This document shows, in pieces, positions 29,350 to 41,900 of a stretch of 64,000 bases of DNA; position 1 is the stretch's first letter; each line of letters starts with the position of its first letter. The DNA lies in the NCBI RefSeq assembly GCF_037975245.1, contig NC_092580.1, forward strand, positions 18,772,501 through 18,836,500, in the 5' to 3' direction. This DNA is from Apostichopus japonicus. Its lineage: Eukaryota > Echinodermata > Holothuroidea > Aspidochirotida > Stichopodidae. The notes beneath the pieces are model-generated. The model did not search any database, was not told the origin of the DNA, and worked only from the letters and a program-made list of their open reading frames with translations. Position numbers and translations under genes: made by a program.

Positions 29350-30310
29350 GTTACATCCAAGGCTCTAGCTAGCAGATACTTAAACTGAATGCCGTAGCTA
29401 GGTAGATAGCTACACTTTATGCCCTAGCTACTGTAGGCAGATAGCCACATTGACAGCCCTGGGTAGGCACATATATGCACCAAGGCCCTAGCTAGGCAGA
29501 TAGCTACATTCATTGCCCTAGCTAGGCATATAGTTACATGAAAGGCCCTAGCTAGGCAGATAGCTACATGGAAGGCCCTAGCTAGACAGATAGTTACATT
29601 GAAGGCCCTACTCAGGCATATAGCAACATGGAAGCCCTAGCTAGACAGATAGCTACATTTATTGCCCTAGCTAGGCAGATAGCTACACGGTAGGCACTAG
29701 CTAGACAATTAGCTACATTGAAGGCCCTAGCTAGGCAGATAGCTACATGGAAGGCCCTAGCTAGACAGATAGTTACATGGAAGGCCCTAAAGGTAGACAA
29801 ATAGCTAAATTGAAGGCCCTTGCTAGACAGATAGCTACATTCATTGCCCTAGCTAGGCAGATAGCTACATGGAAGGCCCTAGCTAGACATATAGTTACAT
29901 GGAAGGCCCTACAGCTAGCCAATAGCTACATTGAAGGCCCTTGCTAGACAGATAGCTACATTCATTGCCCTAGCTAGGCAGATAGCTACATGGAAGGCCC
30001 TAGCTAGACATATAGTTACATGGAAGGCCCTACAGCTAGCCAATAGCTACATTGAAGGTCCTACTTAGACAAATAATTACATGGCAGGCCCTACAGCTAG
30101 ACAAATAGCTACATTGAAGGTCCTAGCTAGACAGATAGCTACATGGAAGGTCCTTGATAGTCAGATAGCCACATTGAAGGCCCTAGGTAGGCACATAGCT
30201 GCACCAAGGCCCTAGCTAGGCATATAGTTACATTGAATGTCCTTGTTAAGCAGATAGCTACATTGAAAGCCATAGGTCGGTAAAGAGTTAAACTTTAGGT
30301 CCTAGCAAAG
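29350..30310 (+). repeat. 30-bp minisatellite B, about 32 copies
   Basis: The unit is roughly gaaggccctagctaggcaga followed by tagctacatg. Variants differ in tagacag/taggcag and in cattcattg versus catggaagg. Inside is a higher-order duplication: 29,821-29,940 recurs at 29,942-30,060 (121-bp shift) almost without change, including rarer variants such as 'acagctagccaatagc'. Short minus-strand frames with a 10-residue repeat arise from the 30-bp period. Confidence 0.97.
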
Positions 30311-33300
30311 CAGACAGAATGACAGATACTTTGAAGGTTATCTAGCAAGACTGAAAGTTTAATTGTTACATCCAAGATACATGGCAGGAAAACTGCAATC
30401 TACTTTCAATGCAACTGTGTAGGGTCAATATGGCAGGTACACATATCCTGATGATTTGTGAAACACTGATAACCGAACATTTGTTTTAAATATAGCTCGA
30501 GTACACTCATCACTTTAAAGTGTATGATACAGAAAATTAGAAAGGAAACTCTTTGGTTAAAATGTGGTCTGGGTAACTAGATTTATTAATGAGTAATTAA
30601 ATCTATCCCTATGAATGTGGTGATTATTTTACAAGACAATTTGTTTTACTGGCTTATTTATTTATAGATTTATGACATACTTACATCCCATAGAATTAAA
30701 TAATAATATATTAATGACTGACTACTGACACAAGTCATTCAAGTACAAGTATTTATTCCAACCAATCAAACATGTTGACTTCTTTGCACACGATTTATGT
30801 AAATTTACTAATTCTCTATTAAAGTAGCATGAGAGTATAAAATACCAGCAAAAGCTATTTTCAAAATCAACAAAGAGAGGCTAGTCCAGTGGAAAAACTG
30901 GACTACTGGAAAATACGCTCCTGTTGGTCTGCCTGTCTCAGTGAAAAGAAAGAAACCTCTTTCTGATATTGAGTTCTATTTACAGAGTTTCAAAACTGTG
31001 GTTAAAGCCATTGCTATGTAATAAATGTATCTAGCAACAGCAAAAACCATCTATATATTATCACATAAAACTGAAAAGAACAAAATATATTCACACAAAG
31101 TGAAGAGATCATGTATTTTAAACAGAAACCTTGGGACAGAGGTGTCACATGCATGTTGCAACTGATGTGACCGAGTTTGTGTTATATCAAGTAAATAATG
31201 AAATTGTGTTATGTACCTAACGGTCAATCAACATATCGATGACATATAGATTAAAGTATACATATAGATAAGTATACATATAAATTACAGTAAATTACTA
31301 CTTATATGCATGAAAACATCACAGAAGTCATTACAGTACTTTTGCAATGAATAAATCATCATCGTCCAGGGTGTCCTTTGGGCGATGTTTCGAAGCCTCA
31401 AACAGCCATATCCTGAGTTATAGCGATAAGATATTGAAACAGGGTGTTTGACATAGAAGTGTGAAATATTACTATTTGTTTTCCATATAAATTGGCTGTC
31501 ACTGACCACTCAAATATTCCACCACCTCACCTAGAAAATAGTTTACATCGATATAAAAACAACCACATTCTCAAAGGAACTTGCAATGAATTCATTGAAA
31601 TGATAAAAACGGACTGCCTCTTTTTTGATAACATTTTTATCTGGAAAGACAATCTGAGAACAAGATGCGTATTAAAAATGATGACATTTTTTTAACTGTT
31701 GTCACTAAATGTAAAACAACTCAAACAGTCAGAAAGTCATGCACAATGTTCCAATAGCAAGGCAGTATGTTAGTTGACCATATTCTATATAACTTCTAAA
31801 ATAAACATTTGGTTTTGATCATGTTTGCGCAGTCACATTTACGACTACAAAAATGCAATTTGTACCTACTTGATTATGTAAACATTGCAAATATCACTTT
31901 AGCTTGAATTTAGTAATCTTTAGGAAAGCTGTTTTGATGGAAACCTTAGAAATAATTGCAATTTCAAATTACAGGCCTAATAAAATTTTTCCTCTGTAGC
32001 AGTGTTTAGAATAATGTTGTCAATATCAAAGTCATAAACATTGACTGATTTCAACATTAGAAATATTGCTCCAATAATCTCTATAGGAAAGACATCCATT
32101 CCTGAGGGAAATTAAAAACAACCTCAAAAACAACCTCACTTTGGCAAAATGAAAATTTTACAAATCAAATACAGCATGTAATCACTAACACTATCAAATC
32201 CAAGAATACTAGTTTTTTTTTCCAACCTGAAAACAATTGGAAGATACATTCCAGGGCCTATCGCACAAAACTGATTTCAATCTTCTGTTAAATTTCATAA
32301 TGAATAACCATAACACAGGTTTAAGCAATTTTGATTTAATGTGACAACTTTTCTCCACAATTGATACAACTTTTATAAATCACCTCGTTGGCTTTAACAG
32401 GCTGGTCAGATTTTTCTCTTTTTTTTGGCAACTAATGGTGAAAATTAAACAAAATTTAAAATGTAAAGATGATTTTTAGGATACATGCTCCCTTTCCGAT
32501 TTCTTCAGTTGTTATTTTTAGTTAGTGTGCCACTTGTACTGTACACAAAGTCAGCCTTTACGAATTATGTTCCCTTTCAGCAGTTACTTTCAACCTTGTA
32601 TACAGTGTATGTCCCGGTAGAAGATTAAATTATATAAATTCTGAAAATATTTTCCACATGTCCTGTGTCTTTTGTTTGATTTAGGACTGCAGGCTGGCTG
32701 ATACCTGCTTGGGTTTGCACATATTTAACACTAATGTTCAACAAAAAAAAATTCCCTGGAAGATATTTCACAATCAAGCAGAACGGAATCTACCATAACC
32801 AGAATGATCAATGAATCAGTTGAAGTTTATTAAAAATGCTATGAAAATGTCTTTGTTTCCATAATTATGGAATTATGGAAAACATGGAACAACGTCAACA
32901 TGTGTCTGGAAAGTGTACTGCAAATAAGATACCAAATATGAAATGCTGTAGTTTTAAAGAAGTCACATGAATCTTATTAGATGTCACACTCAAATACTCT
33001 ATACCAATTCTTATTTAGGGCAAAATGTCAAATGTCATATTACTTAAAACTTGTTTAATCTGGAAATATTCTCTAGGAGTCTATTACTTACATTCTTGAA
33101 TGACAAAGGCTGTTGGTTCCTCATATTGCTTGACACAAATGTCTGTTAACTTTGTGCGTATTCTTTAGTATTGAAATAAAATGATTCACTATTGAGTTTG
33201 CCATGAAAGGGTCTAAAGGCTGATTTTGTTTATCTAAGATACATGTCCATATACATATTAAATATTTCTATCCAGAGGAATTTGAAATAGACAATCTGCA

Positions 33301-35233
33301 TATATGACTGCTCTTGACATATCATATTAGTTTGGCAACAATTGAGCTACAACTTGGTAGTACTATCAATCAGCAGAAGTAACCAACAAAAAGAATAAAA
33401 AGCAAAGAAATTATGAAATATTTAAAGCAATTTTAAAAATCCACAAAAGTGATTGTCTGACAGTAATTAAAATAAGATTGAGGGTTGAAATAGGAACAGA
33501 GAAAGTTTCTAACCACCCAATGACCTCCGTAATAAACATTTTACACCCTTTATTAGAGCTATCCAGCTCTTACCACATTAACTCTGAAGGGTGTTCCAGT
33601 CAGGTGCTACATGTATCTGATTCACTTCAAACTTAGAACTAAAAAAACAAACAGGTGTTTGATTAGTAAAGAATTGGTAAACAATTCCAACAGACCAGTA
33701 ATGACAGCCCATGACAGTCTTGCGGTTACAATGTATGTGTGTGTGGTATAGGTTTGATGGTGTAGTCTTGGTTTGATGGTGTGGTCTTGGTTTGACGGTG
33801 TGGTCTCAATCAACAGGAAAAAGGAAGAACTTACAGCCAGTACAAATTAAGATGCAAATAATGTACTAAATTAATATATAAACAACACTAGCCTCAAATC
33901 TTGAGTACTAAGTTTGTTCAATATGCTGTCAATTTAATTCTTGGTATTACTGAATAAAAAAAAATTTAAAAAAGGTTTGTGTTTTACAAAGCCATTTATA
34001 TCCCAAAGTCATCAAAATTACTAGCTATTGGAAGTTTAAACACTGAGATGGAGAGGCTATTGTATGCATTATTTGAAATATTAAATTACTGAAAGAAATG
34101 GAAAGTAAGCAAAACAAAGGATTCTTTATTGTCAGCAAACTTTCTCTGAGGTTTGCAAGTACCTTGTTCTTTGTATGTCGCTAACAAAACTAGTAACGAC
34201 AAAGTTCGTCATAAAAATTATGAAAGCCATACAAATACTGTAGCTAAATTCCAAACATCTTAACAACTGTTAAATATATAAATGCCTCAAAATGGAACAC
34301 AGATCTTTGTTATAATAAAATACAAGGAAATGTCCCTGTGCAGTATTGCAGACTTGAAAATGAACCACAGCTACTTTCCATCGATATTGTCTACACATAT
34401 GCTAGAATGCTAAACTAATGGCCATTGAATTATGGACATGTATCAAAGGGCACGTTTATACTAACACCCACTATGCAAAGGGTTTTCTCGATAGACAGCA
34501 CCGCCCTCAATATGGCCCACGAAAGATTTCAATCCAACCCACGATAACAAATAATACAGCCAAAAAAACTTGCCCAGATTGGCACTCTGTCAATAAGAGG
34601 ATGCTGAGAGGAATGCAGCATCATGCAGCTAGGCTGCAGAGGATATAATCTATTGGGTACTAACTATGTGCTTAGCCTTGAACACTCTTCTAGCCTATAC
34701 CTTGCAGACTTCCCAATCTAGGGAAAGTGAGATTTTGGTCCTCTCTGGCCGTTTCCTCCAACTAATATTCTCTCTGGTCCTCCAAATTAATGGAGAACAG
34801 ATGCTTTATACTCCTTGGCTGAGTGAAACATAACAGCTGTCTATTAACTGAACAGTCCTCCATGTCTCAGAACAATATGGATGGTCAGAAACCTCCAGAA
34901 AAATACTTTTGAAAACATTTTGTAGCTAACTTTTGAAGGCTAAACAGACACCAAACTAAGAGTGTTGAAGAAACACTGACGACCCTTTAGGAGAAGATTA
35001 GTTCAAGAATTGATAACATGGCTTGGCAGAAAAGAGAAATTACTCATTGAGATAATTTATGCTAAACATTGGATAATAACTTCTCATTTTAACTGTGAAA
35101 CTGATTTACAGAAATATTAATAAAATAATTGTTTTTGATGTATAAATAGCATTTACAACAATAAAAAATAAAAAAATTCCCATTAATGCACTGCTCAAAA
35201 CATGTATGTTGTAAATAAAGCTGGGGTATAGTT
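30311..35233. other. Non-coding stretch downstream of DCP1
   Basis: No gene is seen. It is AT-rich throughout, with a small tandem repeat at 33,735-33,805. The open frames are short and random in character. Confidence 0.6.
33735..33805 (+). repeat. Short tandem repeat, 19-20 bp unit, about 4 copies
   Basis: The unit is approximately ggtttgatggtgtggtcttg. The short minus-strand open frame through it is low-complexity. Confidence 0.85.
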
Positions 35234-35239
35234 AACTGT

Positions 35240-35245
35240 TTTATT
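35240..35245 (-). terminator. Probable poly(A) signal of DCP1
   Basis: This is the first AATAAA on the minus strand past the DCP1 stop codon, giving a 3' UTR of about 590-610 nt. The UTR would then include the G/A-rich tract at 35,398-35,484. Confidence 0.45.
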
Positions 35246-35397
35246 GTTATATCTCAAAGCTGATTAATGGCTTTCAAGATTTTCTAAGTTGCAACTCAAT
35301 GGTCACTAGAATGCCCATAATGAAGAAATTGTTGCTTCTGGTTCTCTGTAGCCAAACATTTCTGGCAGACTCCTCACTCATACTCTTCTGCTTCAAG

Positions 35398-35484
35398 CAT
35401 CCCTCCCTCCCCTTCCCCTCCCCATTCCCCTCCCCTTCCCCCTCACCTCCCTTCCCTTCCCCTCCCCTCCCCTTCCCCTTCCCA
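35398..35484 (-). repeat. G/A-rich tract (C/T on plus) in the presumed DCP1 3' UTR
   Basis: About 87 bases are almost purely pyrimidine on plus. The minus-strand RNA is therefore a series of GGG and GGGG runs separated by one or two A residues. This meets the sequence requirement for several quadruplexes and, as DNA, for triplex formation. The open frames here (Pro/Ser-rich or Gly-rich) are artefacts. Confidence 0.85.
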
Positions 35485-35833
35485 CAGCCCACACCCAACC
35501 CAACAAGATTCTTGAGCTCTTCAACAAATGTTCCTTTATGTCATTACACAAGAGGAAACCATCCCCAGCAGTAAAGAAAATGTTAGCAACTTTCAGTTTG
35601 ACTTGGCAAAAAATTGATAGATGAAAAGAAGAAATCTTCCAGTAATCTTACTTACTGCTACAACTTGAGAGAACTTTGTAGTAAGATGCTCATGAAAAAT
35701 TCACATTTTTTGGTACAAATTTAGTGGATACAAAGGAATTGTTTAAAAATGATACCAAAAGGATGACGTCAAAAGAAGTTACTGTTGGATTGCACAAAGT
35801 CGGCAAGTTGATCTGAGGCAATAGGGTCCAGGG

Positions 35834-35902
35834 TCAGGTCTTGGGCTTGGACTGCACTTGGAGATAGGCCTCGTGAAGCTTGCTGACAAATTCCGAGTCG
35901 TT
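35834..35902 (-). CDS. DCP1 last coding exon
   Basis: It follows a strong acceptor (cccccttcccactacag). Twenty-two codons, 'NDSEFVSKLHEAYLQVQ' and onward, end in TGA at 35,834-35,836. This is the final helix of the DCP1 trimerisation domain. The exon is too short to stand out as an open frame; it was recognised from the LHEAYLQV motif. Confidence 0.92.
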   Translation of the reverse strand, partial: NDSEFVSKLHEAYLQVQSKPKT

Positions 35903-38900
35903 CTGTAGTGGGAAGGGGGAACATAAGGAGAATCGATCATAACAGAACTTTGCAGATCTACATATTGCATTAGGTTATAAGTTTGTTATAATCTGACCTA
36001 GGCCTTGTAAACTTAGTATGTAAATCGATCTCCTCAATCAAACAAAAATATCCATTTACCTGCTCCTGTTTAATGGGTTATTCAATTCATTTTTAATTCA
36101 AAGCATTCAAACACAGTATTTACAAAACGTTACTTTTTTATAAGGAGTCATTATTTCAAATTGGATTTTCATTTCAAAAGTTTCTTCCTCATATGGCATT
36201 AACAAAACAATTTGAGGAAGATATTAATTCAATCCAATTCATTTCAATTTAAAATTGATTTTTTTCTTCTTTTCCGAATGGCATTTAAAAATACTGTACA
36301 TCATGTAAATGACAGGAGTAACAGAGACATGCTTGACACTAGGGAAACAATCCTGCTTAGATCATAATAAATTACATCTATATAGCGCTTAATACAGCGT
36401 TTCAAAGCGCTTTGACAAGGTTAGTGGCAGACTTTCAGTGAGTCCGTCCGTACTAATATTTGTGTTCTGGCATATTGGCCAGTACTCACAAGGATCTGTG
36501 CACCTAAAATAAAACCCTAAATGATACTTTATTGAAGAATTTTGGGGCTTTCATATCAAGTACTGTCAATGTTGTACACACAAGTAAGCCAAAACTTAAA
36601 AAATCCTGAATGCTGCTTTAATTTCCATCACATTTTTCACCTAACCCAAACATCAAGATAACACTTGAAGGTATCTTAGGTGTGTTTATATAGATATATA
36701 GGCTGAATCCCAGTGTAGGCCTGATGGTATGTTGTACATGATTTCATGTGATAGGGTAAGCTATCTCTTATTTTCTTCATTCTGACACCTGAAGACATCC
36801 TTCTTCTACATGTATGCATAGATTCAGACAGAGCAAGACTCTGCTTGATTAGAAGAGACTACATCTCCCTCAAAGTCCAAAGAAAGATAGCTCTCCTCTT
36901 TCACGGAAATCTGAGGACTGCTTCCGACTGTTGAGTATCCAGTCAAGTTTTAGGGGAAAAGAGACTATTGTTTTTATTTAATGACCATTGATGTAATATT
37001 TTGCCCAACAATTACTTGAGGGAGAAACAGAATCCCTTAGAGAATAAGCACACAGCTGTTACTTTGCAATAAACTCACCAGTTTACCTATTACCTATTAC
37101 TTTTTTACATTTGTCAGGGAACATTTGATGCTTATAAATCTTGTTTGCTGTTTGTTGTGTTTTTTCTGTACTTTATACAAGAGAGACCCATAACACTTAC
37201 AGACCCCTCCAAGCATTTCTTGCTGTTTTAGTTGAGCTCTTTTTCGTTCCTTGCAAAACCACCCCTCCACCCCCCCTCCCAAGCTTCCCTTTTCTACCTT
37301 AACAAAATCAATAACACAAAGCAGATTGCTAAATGCCCATTAGCCTAATTGCAACTGTCATACAAAGACAGAGAATGACCAAAAATTGCATTTTAATTAG
37401 GTCATGACATAGAAACTCAAATTTGGCTGCTAAACTGAATGAATAGCAAAGAGAGATATAAAACAATAATTCTTAACTACTGATATCCTTGATGGTAAAC
37501 AATGTGTACGGGACAAACAGTCACCATGGAAAGACCTATACAAGACAAGACTAAGTCAAGAGCAACCGAGGAGAGAACATGTTAGTCTGATTTTAATGTT
37601 TATCTCTGTAATTTTACATTACACCTTTAAAGGTTAGGCTTAGAACATATTACAACCTCCACTTGTCTTAATATGAATGATGCTAAAGTACGTCCTCAGA
37701 CAGGCCTCAAAGTTTAAAGGGGCACTACATGTTTACACAGGGATAACAAAATAATTGCAAACTCGTCCACAAATTGAAAACGAACGATATTAATGGATCA
37801 CTTCGGGCTTCGTAATCCGATCCCAAAGGTATTTTATTCGGTGGCGATATAATCAAGGGAAGACTAGAGCTGACAATTTGATGTGAATAAAAATGACAGC
37901 TAAGGGGAACTCAAAGTTTTATCAGCTGGTCATGTTTCAAAGAACTACATTATGCATTTTATTGCCGTTTGACATCAATATCAAATAGAAATAGTCTTCG
38001 TTAAATCTTGACTTTACATTCTTCAAAGTTTCCACTAATCTATTGCACTAAATGCTATCAACTGGTAATGGGCCTTTTGTATCCATTTTTTTTGCTTATT
38101 ATTAACCTGCATGTTTTAGGAGACAAACCTAGTAGACAACATGCAGAAACAAATGTAATTAATTTAATAGATAAACAAAAAACCTATGACAAAGAGAAGG
38201 AACAAAGCTTAAATGACCACATGTAGGAGGCCATCTAGTTAATATATATAATATGCAAAGCTATGAATGCAGGTGGTATTTAGAAAATTATTCACATCCT
38301 AAATCAGTTCAAATGTCATACCTGTTTTTACCCAACTGATAAAGGAATTGGGTAATATGGTATGGAGTAAGATGGTATGGAGTATGGTATGGAGTTAGGT
38401 AATATGGTATGGAGTAAGGCTATGCATGGTATCTTGTTAATTTATCAATCTTCATCAATTTATCAATCTGCACATTCTTTCAATCAATCCAAAATATTAT
38501 ACCACAAACCCTTCAGAATGAAAGGACACGCTGCGTCATCTTCAAAAACAACTAATTCGATCATCGTTACCTGAAGCATAGATAGATATGCCTCCTTAAA
38601 CTGCTCCTTGGTCAAAGTAGGGACGGGCGAGACCCTCGATGATTCCTTTGAAGTCATGGCCATGGGTACCAGGAGGCCGGATGAAGCGGGTCTCTGAATC
38701 AAAGATGGAGTCAGCAGCTGGGAGGGTGTGAAAGATGCAGGAATCGTCTGAGGAGATGTGGGCTATCGAGAGACAATGAGAGAAACAATGTCAAACATCT
38801 CAAATGACCATTGCTTTAAACCAAAACAACATGTTAAATGTATAACTACATCATTTTATCTGGGAAAGTTTAAGTTGGCAATTTCTGACATTTTTGCCAA

Positions 38901-41900
38901 AACCCATCAATTCTTTATAGTCAAAACAACACTGGAATCAGTCAAACTATTTCAATTTGCGTACAACAAGGCAAATCCTTTTTGATGCCACAAAATTATA
39001 TTTCCCAGACACTTAACCAATATATTACAAACATATCAAACACTTCACTTTACACTTACTTTACTTGACTATTTGAAATGAAAATTGGCTAGACAAACTA
39101 GCATTTCAGCATCAAATCCTGTCAGAATTTTTTTTTTTTAATTTTAATTTTTTAGCCTCTGAAGAATATCCTGCTTGGATCGAAACGTAAGGCCAACATA
39201 CTTTTACACATTCTATTACAAAGGCTCTGTAGTGGATAAGCAGTCTGCTAACAGTTTTATTTTATTTAGAGATTTATTTAAACAATGCAACATGTATGCA
39301 GTGTCCCTTGTCAAACAACTACCCTGTTATACATGCAAACTGTGTTGTATTGTCCTGTAGTGTTCTTTTCACAACAGATATTTTGAAAATTCTTCTTCAT
39401 ATGTAATATACTACAAACAGAGATATGGGAATCTGATTTTTTAATATTTTTGAAATCTAATGAAAAATAAATCGAGTGAGCTTCTACATTTTAAATACTG
39501 TCTGTGAAATGTTATTGACATGTTACTATATAACAGGAGAATTTGCAATAGTTTCAAACTTTGAATTCACTCCCAGATTAATTTTCAAACTCCACATTTC
39601 CACATTTCTAAACTCTACATTCCCCAAAACGGTGGCCTTTTGTATAATTTTATCGAGTTTCCCTAATAGTTGTAACAATTCATAAAGATTTGTCGTACCT
39701 CTTCCAAAAAAAACATGTTTACACAATTCTGAGATATTTAACAATCACGAACTAAACATAAAAATATTGAATAAAACATTCGATCACATTTTCTGTGTAA
39801 TACTGTTAAAAAAAAACTTAAAAAAGGCCAAGTGATAAATTTTCCAACCCCACAATGAGGATCGTTCCCAAAATGTTTCTTTGGTTTTTGTTTTTCTGCT
39901 TTACACACAATCTTTTTCTATCCAATTCATGAGCAATTAACCTAATGGGTGAAGGGAAAAAAAAAAAAAACCTCATGTTAACGTTGAGATTCTTCAAGTT
40001 GCTCAGGAATTATTTCTCAAAAAGAGATACCTCTCAAAGTGACCAACACCCCAAACATGGTTTTATAAAAGAAAACAGACAAAAGCTGAATCCAAAAGCA
40101 TAAATTTCCTAGGGGTCATCTCGAAGGTGTTAAATGGATTACTTCATTATTTAGAGAGCTTTCCTGTCCAATGCTTGCACTAACGATTGGCAATTTTCAT
40201 TGGTTAAAAGTAAATCTAATGGGGATAAAATAAGTGGGGAAAGAAAAAAAAAATTCTAAGATATTTTGTTTGATATATTAAGAGGTCTTTTTTCGCTTTG
40301 CTCACACGACGAGGACGAGGCAAGAAATGTAAAAACCCAGGGAAGGATTGATGGGAGAGTCAGTGAAGTGTTTTACATTTGAGAGGTTTCGGGTAACGAT
40401 CTGTAGGTTGTAGCGTGGGTGGTAAACTCCCAGGAGTGGCATGCAAAGTACTACCTAGTGTGAGGTTGTATACGGATTGAGCCATTTGTCTGTCTTCTAA
40501 TCTGTACTTTTGATGGCTACTGCACCAAGCTGATTTATTCAGCTTTTTTCCCTCTGTTTTGTTGGGAAGGGGCAGGGGGGAAGGGATAGAAAAAGTCTTT
40601 TGCCGAGTTAGCTTAGTGAGATAAAAAACTGGGATGTGTCCAGCTCACTTTTCCAGTTAGTGTTTGCACAAAAGAAACTTGGACATGATTTGTTTGTATT
40701 ACAGAGAAGGCAATATGCAGTAGCAATACGATAACGTAACAATGTGAAACGTTTCTGCATAAAAACCTTCAAAGTCACCCATTTTAACGGCGGTAAAATG
40801 ATGCAAATCCTCTCCTTGGGAGAAGAACAGATGTGGAGAACAAAAGAACATCTTCTGTTTTTCAGGTAAGAATGACATTTTGAGAATTGTAACAGAAACA
40901 AAAAACTGCAGTCTAATGAGCTAAGGGCAGCTTGGTGTTATCTCAGGGATGAAATCAAGATGAACTAGCTAGTGAAGAAAAATCAAGAGCATCAATGACG
41001 CAGTATCTCAATAATGGAAGTTCTAATTTCGATTCCTAATTTCATATCTTTGCTCTGTCTCTACAATTATCAGTATCAATCATGGTACAACAAATAGAGA
41101 ACTTGCATTGACGCTACTTTGCCACGAATAGTCTCTGCAGGTTACACTTCATCCTGCGAGTGTTGCCTTTAGCGCTCATTGCCTGTTTGTCGAGAGAACG
41201 GCGTTGCAAGATTTAGTATTGTCAAAAAAAACACTTGCAACATTTATTAACCATGAACCAACCCAAGACACTTTTGAGATATCAGAAATTTACGGCACTA
41301 CAAGAGGATAATGTCTGTCTTATACTAGACATGATAGCTTATTGTAAAGTGATATTTCACAAGAAACGTCTCAATAATAACAAAAGCAATTTTCAAAAGT
41401 GAAACCTTTCAAGGATGAGATTTTGTGAGGTTTTTTAGTGTCAATCCTTCCTCGTGCTACCGTGCATTTCTATTCAGATTGTGTATAACAATTGATATTT
41501 AGTCTACCAAGGTTTAATATATGATGTAACAGGTAGCATAAATGTCTGTTTTCACTGGCAATAAAGAGAGAGAGAGGTATGCTTTTTCTTCAGAATAATT
41601 CCGGGATTTGGAAAGTGTGGTTTTTGGACCAGAGTCATCTTAGACAGTCCTTTACAAAACAGAACTTTCTCTGTCAAACAGAAGTTTAATATACAGATGT
41701 GATGGTGTTCTCTACAATACATCATGTGTCACTAAACCTCTGTAGCACTAAAGCCTGTTAGCTATATGTCTGATTAAATGGAATTAAAACAGACAAGAAG
41801 TATCGAAGCAATTCTTGCTGTTTTGATTGCAGTCACGGCAATAGCTTTTGGGGTTTTAATGAGTTGTTTATTTGGTAGAATTATTTACTTACTTGCACTG

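Noticed and set aside
29612-29800. Minus-strand frame with repeated AFHVAICLAR
   Set aside because: Translation of minisatellite B; period 30 bp, no start context or neighbours.
35274-35574. Pro/Ser-rich plus frame and Gly-rich minus frame
   Set aside because: Both read through the pyrimidine tract; low complexity and inside the DCP1 3' UTR region.
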